From NCBI GenBank assembly GCA_003991915.1, contig RQTK01000013.1:987694-1051693 (forward strand): a stretch of 64,000 nucleotides of DNA, written 5' to 3'. Below are positions 1 to 10,212 of the stretch, in pieces. The stretch comes from Elysia chlorotica (taxonomy: Eukaryota; Mollusca; Gastropoda; Plakobranchidae). The position numbers and the translations under genes were made by a program. The notes under the pieces were generated by a model. It did no database searches, was not told where the DNA came from, and saw nothing but the letters and a program-made list of their open reading frames with translations. The number at the start of each line of letters is the position of its first letter. Positions within the stretch are counted from its first letter, which is position 1.

Positions 1-1720
1 AAGCAATTACCACTGAAAGTTAGCTCGAAATGGTTTGAGTCAAGTGCCATATCATACTTCACATTTCCGGTGCTGTTACCTTTTTGGGTGAGCCCTCCGG
101 TCCATTTTTTTTTAACTTCTAGGTGTTTTTGTTTTGTGACTTCTCTTTCGTCTTCGTCGTTTTCTTTTACTTGCTCTGAAAGCCTTTATGATAAAGCAAT
201 CGTCTTTAAACATTTATAAATGTCCAGTTTCAACTTATTGTGTGTTAGGTTGTTGAGCGTCCTGTTTTCATCACCAGCCCGCCTCACAAATATTTTGGGA
301 AATATAAGCATGGATTTACTGTTAGGAGTAGTGGATAGGGCTTTTGAAATGAACCTTCAAACAGTGTTTTTATGTGTTCTTTGATCAATCTTCAGTTTTA
401 TGTTGACAATAAATCGAATTATCTGCACTGTTTCAATTGTCGTGAATCTTTGAGATCTGATCAGTTGTTCAATCAACGTCAAAGCTATTTGGCGTATTTG
501 CTAATAGTAGCATAGTTCTTTATGAATTCCGAAAAAAATATACATATAATAAAAAAATGCGACTACATGTATTTAGTATTTGTATCCAAAGATTAGTTTT
601 TAATCATAATTAACAAAAGAACTTTTTTGTCTAGTCTTCGTTGTGAAATTTTGATTCTTAAACAAACAAAAAACAACAACAAACAACAAATACAACAAAA
701 AGAAAAAAAGAAATGAAAATCATTGGGCTTCACCATGTCAATTTTATAATGTAAAAAATTACATATGGCACTGGTCAGGGGGGAAAACAGGAGAAAGTTA
801 AATGAAAAGTAGGAAAGAACAAAAGTAGGAACATAATTATGATTATGAATATGAGCAAGAAAACGGTGTCTTAGAAACTGGTACAAATGCAAACATTTTG
901 AATCAAGACTCCATTAATTAGCATTACCCATCGATAGTTCAGCAAAGGAGGGAAAATAATATAAAAACACATACATCACATGATTTCAGATTAACATAGG
1001 TCACAATGTCGAAAGTTTCGAATCATTCTTTCTTTGTTAGTGAAGGTTTGGTTTGACTTATTGGTCTCTGTATATTGATCGTCACCAACTAGGCTGTACT
1101 CATAAGAGTCATCTAAAGTCATGAACGGATCTAAATAACATTACTTTAGTTTTTACGCGTTGCCGCACATAGACGATGGGAATATTATGTCCAAAGACTT
1201 GTGTCTAAGCTGACTACACTATACTGACACTGATCCAACCAGTAAAGAAAGGACATAAGCAGCCTGGTGTTTGGTACAGGCACAGTCTAAGTACATGTAC
1301 ATGTTTAGAATATTTATCAAGAAAAACAATTCATTTTTTAATAAAATGACAATGAAAAACACTGATAACAAAGATTAAAATTTGTGACCGTAAACACGGT
1401 AGGGTTTTATGATAATTTGGCAAAAATATCTGGTTTTACAATTATATGATAGACATAATTGGCGTTTTATTTAAACTGTTTATTGAAACGTCTCATACAT
1501 AACGTATAAGATCAGGAATTTTTCAAACAGCAATATCCACTATATTTGATCTTTAAATACCGTATTAATAATAATAATTTTTGATGCCTTGGTTGGAAAC
1601 CACTATGGGAAGGCAAAGAACAGAAATAGTGTCTGTATACATACATGAATATCTCTAATAAAATTCAGAAAATACGCTATTTGATTAGAACACTTATCGC
1701 TGCCACCACCCAATACACTG
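1..1720. other. AT-rich non-coding sequence
   Basis: No open frame here has recognisable protein similarity or a plausible exon series. The only longer frame (minus strand, 593-892) is a run of hydrophobic and low-complexity residues typical of AT-rich DNA. I see no clear repeat or RNA gene. Confidence 0.5.
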
Positions 1721-1726
1721 TAGTGA

Positions 1727-1872
1727 TTTTGTTTCTACGGCACATCAGCACGGTAACGGCTATATTGTGCCCACGATGTCAGAAGACAGTTAATACATTA
1801 TACTAGTAGCAAAGGTGACTCCTATTTTCTCTGAGTTGTAAAAGCATAAAATTGTGCATAAAAAGTTTAGTG
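1727..1872 (+). repeat. Interspersed repeat, copy 1 of 3
   Basis: This shares CATCAGCACGG, GGCTATATTGTG, GACAGTTAAT and ACTAGTAGCAA in the same order with copies near 2200 and 2538. The core (tac-ggcac, cagcac, agctat) resembles the widespread molluscan repeat that begins GAGTGAGTTT-GTTTTACG. The resemblance is from general knowledge; the copy-to-copy similarity is seen directly. Confidence 0.6.
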
Positions 1873-2198
1873 AAAACCTTAACTTGGGAGGACATTTTGA
1901 TCTCCTACCAGGGATTAGCCAACGCATTCTACATTCAAAATAAAAATAAAGTTTATTGTGATTTTTTATCGGCGCAGTAAGACTTGAAATTGTTGTCATA
2001 ATATTCTATGCTTATTTTGTTGGATGACAAATAGAAAATGGGCGGTGAGCCAGAAGGGCGATAACCGTAATTTTTAAATGCCGGTGAAAATAGCTAGAGT
2101 TGCCTCTCAAAAAAAAAAAACTTGACCTGGACAACATACAACTACAAGCACTGGTAAGGTTTTGTAGTTTTTGTTTTTGTGTACATGTATAGGCTTAC

Positions 2199-2405
2199 CA
2201 TCAGCACGGAAACGGCTATATTGTGACCATGATGTCCAAAGACAGTTAATTACACTGGTAGCAACCGTGATTACTTTTTATCTTAGTGGTAAAGGTATAC
2301 AAATCACGCATAAAAAGAATGGTTTAAATTAAAGTGTACAAACAACACTCTATAAGATCCACGTGCAGGATGATCATAGACTTAAAGCAAGACCCTTGCA
2401 CTATG
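2199..2405 (+). repeat. Interspersed repeat, copy 2 of 3
   Basis: It carries the same ordered blocks as copy 1 (CATCAGCACGG, GGCTATATTGTG, GACAGTTAAT) but is more diverged. It extends further, into a block TAAGATCCACGTGCAGGA that copy 3 also has. Confidence 0.6.
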
Positions 2406-2525
2406 CTGCCGGTAATCAAGTTTAGACCGTATCAGACAGTTGTAGAGAAAGAGGAGGGACTCTCTACAGGGTCCCCACTACGTTTTAATTAGATAAAGTG
2501 CTTTTTTCACTTTTCCATATATGAG

Positions 2526-2750
2526 TGAGTGATGAGTTTGTTTTACGGCACGTCAGCACGGTAACAGCTATGTTGTGCCCATGTCCTAAGACAGTTAATG
2601 CATTATACTAGTAGCAACGGTGACTCCTTTATCTCTCCGAGTAGTAAAAACATAACAATTGTGCGTGAAAAGTTTGGTTATAAGTGAAGGGTATGTACTG
2701 TAGTTTAAAAGATCCATGTGTAGGACTATAACAGTTAAATTTTATTATAT
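2526..2750 (+). repeat. Interspersed repeat, copy 3 of 3
   Basis: It begins GAGTGATGAGTTTGTTTTACG, followed by GTCAGCACGG, AGCTATGTTGTG and the shared ACTAGTAGCAACGGTGACTCC block. It ends with a version of the AAGATCCA-GTG-AGGA block of copy 2. Of the three copies this is closest to the molluscan GTTTTACG-type consensus. Confidence 0.6.
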
Positions 2751-2920
2751 ACACCAATGTTCTTCAGGTACCTAAGTATGAGTCAAAAACAAACACAGCA
2801 ATTGCATTAACAATCGGAAACTTTATTTAACTCCTTGTTCATCTCAAATTACATGAATACACTTTTTAAATAATTGAGGAAAAAAGAGAGTCACCTCAGA
2901 ATAATTCATGCATTTACTCC

Positions 2921-3067
2921 CCCCCCCCCCTCTCTCTCTCTCTCTCTCTTTCTCTATATCAGTCAACTCAGTATAAGACTATACGTACTCAGCATAACAT
3001 GTACTCTCTCTCTCTCTTTATCCCCCCCCCTCTCTCTCCCCCTTTCTTTTACACACACACACACACA
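2921..3067 (+). repeat. C-run, (TC)n and (AC)n microsatellites
   Basis: Two blocks combine a run of C with CTCTCT, followed by an (AC) tract at 3050-3067. The plus-strand open frame over this region is low complexity only. Confidence 0.85.
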
Positions 3068-3444
3068 TGCGTATTATTGTAAACAATATGTCAGTTTCAA
3101 AATAATCTATAACAGTAAAAGCACATTTCCACTGATGTGAGTAATATACATCTAATGGGTAAAACAAACGCAATTACACCAAATAAAAACTAGATTCAAA
3201 CAAACGGGTAACTTTATTCATGTGATGAATCACACAATGTCTCTTTAAAACCAGTGGGCGACATTATGTCACAAAATGTCATTTTTAAAATAATTGGCGA
3301 CATCCATAAAGTGAAATTTAAGCTAATTAGTAGCATGCATCAGGCAAAGACACTTTAAAACATAATAATTTATGTAGATGACAAATTCTTCACGATTGCC
3401 TTTATTTTTTACATATTATAAAAAAATACACACACACACACCTG

Positions 3445-3695
3445 TTGTTTGACTGCTTCAGCAGGCTGTTTTCACATGATGTGGAACACCTAAATTTATT
3501 TTGCGACTCTTGCGCTGGACAAAATAAAAATTGGACTGTACTAAGATTCGTGTACTACCTTGTACACATGGCTAAGCGCTTCGACACAATAACCATGACC
3601 TTCCCTGTACGCGTACATTATGGAATGCGACAGAGACATGGCCAACGTGGACCAGTCTTCCCCGGCAGAGGTGCCAAGACAGACAGATCAGACAG
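3445..3695 (+). pseudogene. Fragment of a DUF7869-type transposase-like gene
   Basis: The plus-strand frame reads FCDSCAGQNKNWTVLRFVYY and then KRFDTITMTFPVR. This is the conserved block (D-x-C-x-GQNKN ... H-x-ME-C-D) of a family common in invertebrate genomes that carries a domain catalogued as DUF7869. After FPVR the frame shifts: the expected continuation, YMECDRDMANVDQSSPAEVP, is read in a neighbouring frame from about 3618. There is no start codon context and the rest of the domain is missing, so this is a broken fragment. It differs clearly from the intact relative at 5461-7359, so it comes from another subfamily. Confidence 0.75.
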
Positions 3696-4261
3696 ATATT
3701 TATATTAGTAGAAAAGAGGGGATCTTCGCAAAAGGCTCAACATATAATTATAAAATTTTCACAGAAGCTACATATTACTAAATAATAGGTTTACCTGATC
3801 CTCTTTTATTGATTTTTTTTCTCATAAATGTATTATAATTAGAAATAAACATAGTTCGCTATCGGATTTCCGGATCGTCTTTCATAATAACTAGATCTGG
3901 GGTTGGTTAGATCTATATCTCTTCGTTGCCCATCGTTAAGTACACAGTACTTAAGTCCAGTGGTACTGCGATGGTGCAACTTGGAACTCCAAACCAGACC
4001 GAAACCACGCGCCCGGTAAGACCGTAATATGGTTTAATCTCTTTTAGATGCAGAGTTTGACGGATGCATTTATTATTGATTTTAATCTTTGTCATATTAT
4101 TATATAAATTGTATTTTTGTAAAACAACCCCTTTTTAGCGAGACAGGCTGGGCACTGCCCACCCTGCCCAAAGGCACGAGCCGCCCTTGCTTGTGATTGA
4201 TTTGTAATTAGGTTTGTCGGTCTAAACGAATTATAAAATCATAGTTTTTAAGTAAAATAGA

Positions 4262-4290
4262 TCACGCTCATAACATAATTGCCTAAGTCA
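4262..4290 (+). repeat. Left terminal inverted repeat
   Basis: The 29-bp sequence is the reverse complement of 8225-8253 with one mismatch at its 13th base. Its inner end is the first copy of the 11-bp TGCCTAAGTCA subterminal repeat. Confidence 0.9.
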
Positions 4291-4410
4291 TTTTTTGGCA
4301 GTTTTAGACTATTGCTACTGGGAAAAAGATCAAAGCCAACCTGGCAAAATACTGGGAGGTTTTAGATGCAGACACCATTTTGAACTGCTTAAACTGCTTG
4401 ATTACTGTTA

Positions 4411-4438
4411 TGCCTAAGTCAAAACCATGACTTAGGCA
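4411..4438. repeat. Palindromic pair of 11-bp subterminal repeats
   Basis: TGCCTAAGTCA (4411-4421) is followed, six bases later, by its reverse complement (4428-4438). It lies just upstream of the transposase start codon, so it could act both as a transposase binding site and as an autoregulatory promoter site (inference). Further sites lie at 4642-4652 (last base changed) and 4706-4716 (inverted). Confidence 0.85.
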
Positions 4439-4454
4439 TTTCCACTTCTCCATC

Positions 4455-7359
4455 ATGGCCGCTGCCAGAAAGGAGCACATGGAGGCTGCTGAGGCTCTTG
4501 CTGTACTTATGGATTTAATGGAAAACTCACAATCACAAGGTAAAGAGAATTTTTAATATTTCCTCTATTATATTTATCTATTTGTATATTATTTTTTTGT
4601 GAAAGCTTTAAATCAACTTCGCAGTCTTTAAATGAAATTTTTGCCTAAGTCTTTATAAAAATCAATCTGTGGGTAACAGAAAGATTGCCATTCAGCGTAT
4701 AATTCTGACTTAGGCATTTTTTATTTTGGCTTTCAACCACTACATTAGTGTAGGTTGAGTAAACAAAAATTAATTTTTAGAATACCTTTTTAAACCGTGT
4801 TGCAATTTTATTATCGACCTCTTTGTATTATTAATAAGATCAAGATCAAGGCATTCCAAAGTAAAAAAAAAAAAGAGATGAATCTTTTTGCTTTTAAACT
4901 TAAAGTGTCTTAAATTTGTTTAAAATTATCTTTCTGTGCAGATGATAATTGTGATTTGGATATCACTCCACCTGAAGTGACCAATAATGAAATTGAAAAC
5001 ACAGCCTTGCATGTCCTTACCACAAATACAGAAGCTGCACCAGTACAAGTTGATACTAGTGAAACAACGCATGAGTCTGAATTTCTACCAGTTGGAATTA
5101 TGATGCAAATTCCTGACCATTCATTAGAGGTGAGCAAACGTGATTCAAATATATGATTGCAATCTAAACTAGAAATTACATGTATGATACAATTTTTTAA
5201 CGAATTTGCAATTATATCTTAAACAAAATGGGATTGATAAAAAATGTCAAATTCAAAATTCCATGTAGAAAATACTTGGAGAAAAGGGTTAATTGATTAG
5301 CAAAAGCTAAAAGTAAAAAAAAAAATGTAAGGAGAGGTGGAAGTAAATCTAAATTAAAAAAGCTATGTATAAACAATTTGTAATAAATATAATGCTACTT
5401 ATGTACATAAATGTCACTTCGTTGATGCAGAAACATAATGACATTTCCATGTCTATTTAGCTTTCACAGCATGGAAACGAGGCAGAGAGTGACATGGAGG
5501 CTGAAGATGAACAAGACGTCGCCTACAATCCAGACACTTCTCCTGAGCCAAGTACTGACAGTGACACTGAGATGGATCCATCACATAAGCCAGAGAGCAT
5601 TGCACTTCGCAGCCCCACAAAAATTAGGAAATGAAAACCCCATCAATGGAAGTCCAACATAAGGAAAAAGCTCCGTTTAGAAGCTGACGAACATACAAAC
5701 AGCGTGGGAAAACATCAACAAAAGAGAGAATTAGGCCCAATGTGCGCCTCAGCCTTTTGTAAAAACTCAAATTTGCGAAACTGTAGTTCTTTGGAGGAAA
5801 CTGAAATCTTTACGTCCTTCTGGGGAATGAAGTCATGGGAGTGTAGAAAAATTTATATTCAAGCTTTGGTGACTGCACAGTCTATCAAACAGAAGAAAAA
5901 CACAACTTCATGCAGAAGGCATACTTCTTTGTCCTATGCATTAAAGAAATTTGATGGCAGTATTGTTTCTGTATGCAAAAAGATGTTTGGCAGCACTCTA
6001 GGCATCTCAGAGCGAACAATAGGGAGTTGGACTTCTGATTCTTTCTGCAAACGTTCACAAGGCGAATTGTTAGAAGCTGATGAATCAGAACTTAGGACCA
6101 CTGCTCATAAACCCAAAACAAAAAGCCCATGTTCAGGAAAAACAAAACCAGTTTCTGAGGAGGATATGACATACCTTAAAATCTGGCTACTGGATTTACC
6201 CACAGTAGAGTCCCACTACTGCCAACAAACGGATACATACAGGGATAAAAAATTTCTTTTTCCAGGTACTAAAGTAACAGATTTACACGAAGACTACTGT
6301 AAGTCAGCAAGTGGGAAAAGCATGTGTGCAGTAGGGCTCACTATGTTCCGCAAAATGTTCTCTGCAATGGGATTTTCAATTTTCATACCAAAAAAGGACC
6401 AGTGTGAAAAGTGCATGGCTGCGAAAGTGGGAAACTTAAGTAATGACCTTTACAATGAACATGTTGAACAGAAAAATCTTGCGCGGGAGAAGAAAGAGAA
6501 AGACAAAGATGATGCCAAAGATGACAACTCTAAATCTGTGTGGACCATGGACCTTCAAGCTGTACATCTCTGTCCCAAAACAAATGCCAGCTCAGCGTAC
6601 TACAAAACAAAAGTCCAGGTTCACAATATGACGTATTTTAACCTGGGCACTAAAGAGGGATTTTGCTACACATGGGATGAGTGTAATGGCAATGTGAGCA
6701 GCGAAATGTTTGCGTACATTCATTACATTCATTTTGAGAACTATGTCAAAGCAAACCCGGGAAAAAAACATTATATCATTTGGAGCGACAACTGTTGCCA
6801 TCAAAACAAAAACGTTACTGTTGCTAATTTGCTGTATCATCTTGCAAGAAAGTATAATGTCACTATTGACCAAAAATTTTTGATCACTGGACACACACAA
6901 ATGGAGTGTGACAGTATGCACAGCACAATTGAGAGAAATATACAAATGATTGACATTTTTACGCCCACTGAGTATGCTTTACTTTTCAGAACATCAAGAA
7001 AAAGACCGTTTCCATATACTGTTGTTGAAATAGAATATCATCATCCTGTAAAGCTAGGTGGCCAATATTTTACCAGCATCAGACCCGGCAAGGGAAAAGG
7101 AGATCCGACTGTTGGTGACTTGAAGGCAATACGATATGAACGTGGGGAGGTCCAATACAAACTGAGTCACAATGATGACTGGGAGATGTTACCCCAGAGA
7201 GTCAGAGAGGTGGAGCTGGACACACTGCAACTTTTTCATCAACAGTCTCAGATCACCCAAAGAAAGTTTCAAGATGTTGTGTCCATGCTGAGTATCATGC
7301 CTACTGTTTATGCAAAAAGATACTTTGAAAATCTGCCCCATGATAAACATTCTTGTTAA
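4455..7359 (+). CDS. DUF7869-type transposase-like protein, 3 exons, interrupted by TGA
   Basis: The coding exons are 4455-4539 (phase 1, donor GTAAAG), 4942-5129 (acceptor TGTGCAG, donor GTGAGC, phase 0) and 5461-7359 (acceptor TATTTAG). Together they span 723 codons plus stop, and codon 149 is TGA at 5632-5634. The N-terminal third is acidic, Ser/Thr-rich linker. After the TGA comes a block matching the family's usual W-K-x-N-x-R-K N-terminal motif (WKSNIRKKLR), then a Cys-containing segment (CEKCMAAK, about residue 406). The C-terminal domain has MDLQ (Asp about 455), WSDNCCHQNKN (Asp about 534) and GHTQMECD (about 568-575). The Asp positions suggest an RNase H-like catalytic fold, but that is inference. 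The frame is otherwise open across the TGA, so this is probably a recently inactivated copy. Confidence 0.8.
5632..5634 (+). other. In-frame TGA in transposase exon 3
   Basis: This TGA lies 57 codons into exon 3. Family-typical sequence (WKSNIRKK, then GPMCASAFCK) continues in the same frame immediately after it. A CGA-to-TGA transition at a CpG would be the simplest origin, but the sequence alone cannot prove it. Confidence 0.85.
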
Positions 7360-7985
7360 ATTCATAATTTCAATGCTTTAAGTAACAAAGTTTGCTTTAT
7401 GTCATTTTTTCAATTTCTGAAATTTATTCACCTAACAATTTGGTTTCATTTTGTAATATTCTTTATCAAATTCAATGATGTGTCTGAAAATTGGCCAATA
7501 AATTTACATCCAATATGTTATGTTTTTCATTTTCAAAACCTTCAGTAGAACATCCAAAAGTTGCTCACAATATTAATCAGTTTTATATTAAATTTATGCA
7601 AAAAATTTAATATGTAATATCTTCTAACGAATGATGTGTTTTGTTAATTATGTTTTGTTTTTTTTCAATTAATTTTCAAACCTTCAGTAGAGCATCAAAA
7701 AGGTGCTCACAGTATTAAGTTTTAGTACTTGATTACTGCAAAGAATAATATATTGTATCTTCCTAATCAAGGTTGTGTTTTTTTTTTTTTTTGTTATCCT
7801 TTTCAAAGCTTTCAGAAAGATTGCTCACATTATGAATCAGTATTTTATGTTGAAAATAATATTAAACCATTTTATATGTAATGTCTCCTAATCAATGTTG
7901 TGTTGCTTGTTGTTGTTTTTTTGTGTGGGTTTTCTGTTGGTTTCAACACTTCTAAGTATCTTATTTATACACTGCAATAAAATGA

Positions 7986-8077
7986 TGCCTAAGTCATTAT
8001 GTATCCAACCTAAAATGCCTAAGTCAGAGAACCAAAACTGCCTAACTCCAAAATCAGCAACATAGTTGCCTAAGTCA
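7986..8077 (+). repeat. Right-end cluster of 11-bp subterminal repeats
   Basis: TGCCTAAGTCA occurs at 7986-7996, 8016-8026 and 8067-8077. A degenerate copy (TGCCTAACTCC) lies at 8039-8049. All are in direct orientation, and the terminal copy at 8225-8235 is inverted. The same cluster recurs in the truncated second copy near 9950-10031. Confidence 0.85.
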
Positions 8078-8224
8078 TTGTTTAGTACGTTGAAGAGCAA
8101 TTTTGTTAAATTTTTACAAAATACATTGTTAACATGATTACATTTAAGTATGAAAAAAATAACATTCGGGTGAAAATTTATGAAAAGAACCACTTTTTAC
8201 TTATTTTCTCAAAACGACCAAAAC

Positions 8225-8253
8225 TGACTTAGGCAATTATCTTATGAGCGTGA
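8225..8253 (-). repeat. Right terminal inverted repeat
   Basis: This is the reverse complement of 4262-4290 with one mismatch. It is followed by CGATACACC, which does not repeat the left flank. Confidence 0.9.
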
Positions 8254-8558
8254 CGATACACCTTCACGGGATGTATCAAGCTAGCAGTCTTTAAGTGGCA
8301 CTAAGTACAATTTTAAAATTTTAAGTTTAAACTGTCCTACAAAAAAAAACCATCACAGAGAATCTCAAAATAGAGCCTGAAAATATTTCTGTATTCTGTG
8401 AGATATTTTGTCTCTAACTTTGTGTGATATTAATACTTTCCCCTAATTATATATACATATCATACTTTATTTTTATTTAATTGTACACTTTTTATCTACA
8501 TACTTTATAATATTTCTTTTAAATAATAACTACAATGCAACCAGTGTAGTGTTGTCAC

Positions 8559-8587
8559 TGACTTAGGCAATTATCTTATGAGGGTGA
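8559..8587 (-). repeat. Solo terminal repeat of the same transposon family
   Basis: TGACTTAGGCAATTATCTTA followed by TGAGGGTGA matches the right TIR except for one base (GCG to GGG). The next bases, CGA, also match. No internal transposon sequence or second end is attached, so it is a solo end or the remnant of a non-autonomous copy. Confidence 0.8.
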
Positions 8588-8589
8588 CG

Positions 8590-9170
8590 AAATAGCTCTA
8601 GCAAGTACCATGAATATGATATAATAATTTAAGCATAAAAATACTCCAAAAAAAATAAATCAATATTTGCAGAAAATATTTAAGTGTTTCTGAGCAATTT
8701 TTCAGCGATCAATTAAATATTATACTGAATTTTCTAAAAGAAACTAGTTAGACTAAGTCTTAACTTGAAGCAGCATACAATGAGAAGATGCATAATTTTA
8801 ATTATGAAATAGGCCATAAAAACATTTTGCACGATATAAAAAAGGGACCCAAAACCTTTTGTCAAGTTTATAAAGATGGATTAGACTTCGATGGCATTAA
8901 TTCCTGCAATGGCTTAAAAACTGACATCATTTGATTTTTGCAGCAATCAACATGGTTGTTTTTTTTAATTTATTTTTTTATAGTGCTTCACATTATTTTG
9001 CCATCAAGGTTGAAAAGCTTTGAGTCAAAGAAAATGGGCGTGACTGGACAAGAGGTTTAATTTTTTTCATATGAATATTTAGAAAACAAGTAGACACATC
9101 TTTTCCTCAAAATAAGGACTTAAACTTGGTGTTTTAAACTTAATACACACTGAAAAATATCTATAATACC
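8590..9170. other. AT-rich non-coding sequence
   Basis: I see no exon, RNA gene or repeat that I can name. Base composition and homopolymer runs resemble the rest of the intergenic DNA. Confidence 0.4.
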
Positions 9171-9413
9171 TTTGTGTTCTTAGTTTTTAATTGGTTTATA
9201 GTAAACGAGGATTTCCGCGGAAAACCATCATCACTGATTAATAAAGCACAGTGAATGAGCCAATGGTCATAATCTCTTATTAACTTAAGTATCGATATAT
9301 ACAACGAGTAAATAATATACAAAACGTTATTAATCTATCGGTATATCGATTGTTTTACCTTTTCTTCGATAATACCGCAAAACCGGAAACGCGTTTGATT
9401 ATTACTCTCAGTT

Positions 9414-9437
9414 AAAATCGTCCGATCGGACGATTTT
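9414..9437. repeat. Perfect 24-bp palindrome
   Basis: The sequence is AAAA, then the 16-base core TCGTCCGATCGGACGA, then TTTT, and it is its own reverse complement. It lies beside a T-run (9427-9465) and a GC-rich patch. Confidence 0.9.
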
Positions 9438-9465
9438 TTTTCGAAATTAATTTTTTTTTTTTTTC

Positions 9466-9564
9466 TATCTGCCGGCCGACCGGCGGGATCGGGTTTGGCC
9501 GGCAGCATCCGTCGGACGCTCGGGATTGGCCGGCATGCCGGCCACAGCCGGCGAACTTGCACCC
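9466..9564. other. GC-rich patch with GCCGGC palindromes
   Basis: A roughly 100-bp very GC-rich stretch contains repeated GCCGG/CCGGC words and the 16-bp perfect palindrome GGCCGGCATGCCGGCC at 9528-9543. It sits between the T-run and the start of the truncated transposon copy, in strong contrast with the surrounding AT-rich DNA. I do not recognise it. Confidence 0.6.
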
Positions 9565-10212
9565 ATTAATATGTAATATCTTCTAACGAATGATGTGTTT
9601 AATTATGTTTTTTTTTTCAATTCATTTTCAAACCTTCAGTAGAGCATCAAAAAGGTGCTCACAGTATTAAGTTTTAGTACTTGAATACTGCAAAGAATAA
9701 TATATTGTATCTTCCTAATCAAGGTTGTGTTTTTTTTTGTTGTTGTTGTTCCTATTCAAAGCTTTCAGAAAGATTGCTCACATTATGAATCAGTATTTTA
9801 TGTTGAAAATAATATTAAACCATTTTATATGTAATGTCTCCTAATCAATGTTGTGTTGCTTGTTGTTGTTTTTTTGTGTGGGTTTTCTGTTGGTTTCAAC
9901 ACTTCTAAGTATCTTATTTATACACTGCAATAAAATGATGCCTAAGTCATTATGTATCCAACCTAAAATGCCTAAGTCAGAGAACCAAAACTGCCTAACT
10001 CCAAAATCAGCAACATAGTTGCCTAAGTCATTGTTTAGTACGTTGAAGAGCAATTTTGTTAAAAATTTTTTACAAAATACGATTGTTAACATGATTACAT
10101 TTTTAAGTATGAAAAAAAAAAACATTCGGGTGAAAATTTATGAAAAGAACCACTTTTTACTTATTTTCTCAAAACGACCAAAACTGACTTAGGCAATTAT
10201 CTTATGAGCGTG
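9565..10212 (+). mobile_element. Truncated second copy of the 4-kb transposon (3' end only)
   Basis: It starts at TAATATGTAATATCTTCTAA, which aligns with about 7606. It then follows the intact copy nearly base for base to the right TIR (10184-10212, ending GAGCGTG), including the subterminal repeat cluster. Small indels in poly-T and poly-A runs separate the two. The 5' two-thirds, including all of the transposase gene, is absent. Confidence 0.88.

Larger units (their letters stand above)
4262..8253 (+). mobile_element. 4-kb DNA transposon with 29-bp TIRs and DUF7869-type transposase gene
   Basis: The element is bounded by inverted repeats TCACGCTCATAA[C/G]ATAATT followed by GCCTAAGTCA (4262-4290, and complement at 8225-8253; one mismatch in 29). 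It carries a three-exon plus-strand gene (4455-7359) whose protein belongs to the DUF7869 family. Both ends contain repeated 11-bp TGCCTAAGTCA sites. No convincing target-site duplication is visible: the left flank ends ATAGA and the right flank begins CGATA. I cannot place the element in a named DNA-transposon superfamily. It looks recent, since TIRs and coding exons are nearly intact, but it carries one nonsense codon. Confidence 0.85.

Noticed and set aside
6592..6945. Minus-strand 117-residue frame
   Set aside because: It is antisense to the conserved transposase domain.
4250..8265. Target-site duplication for the 4-kb transposon
   Set aside because: Flanks ATAGA (left) and CGATA (right) do not repeat; I found no adjacent direct repeat of 2-10 bp.
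7888..10125. Minus-strand frames of 101 and 94 residues that are similar to each other
   Set aside because: They are similar only because both lie in the two copies of the transposon 3' end, over the subterminal repeats; there is no coding signature.
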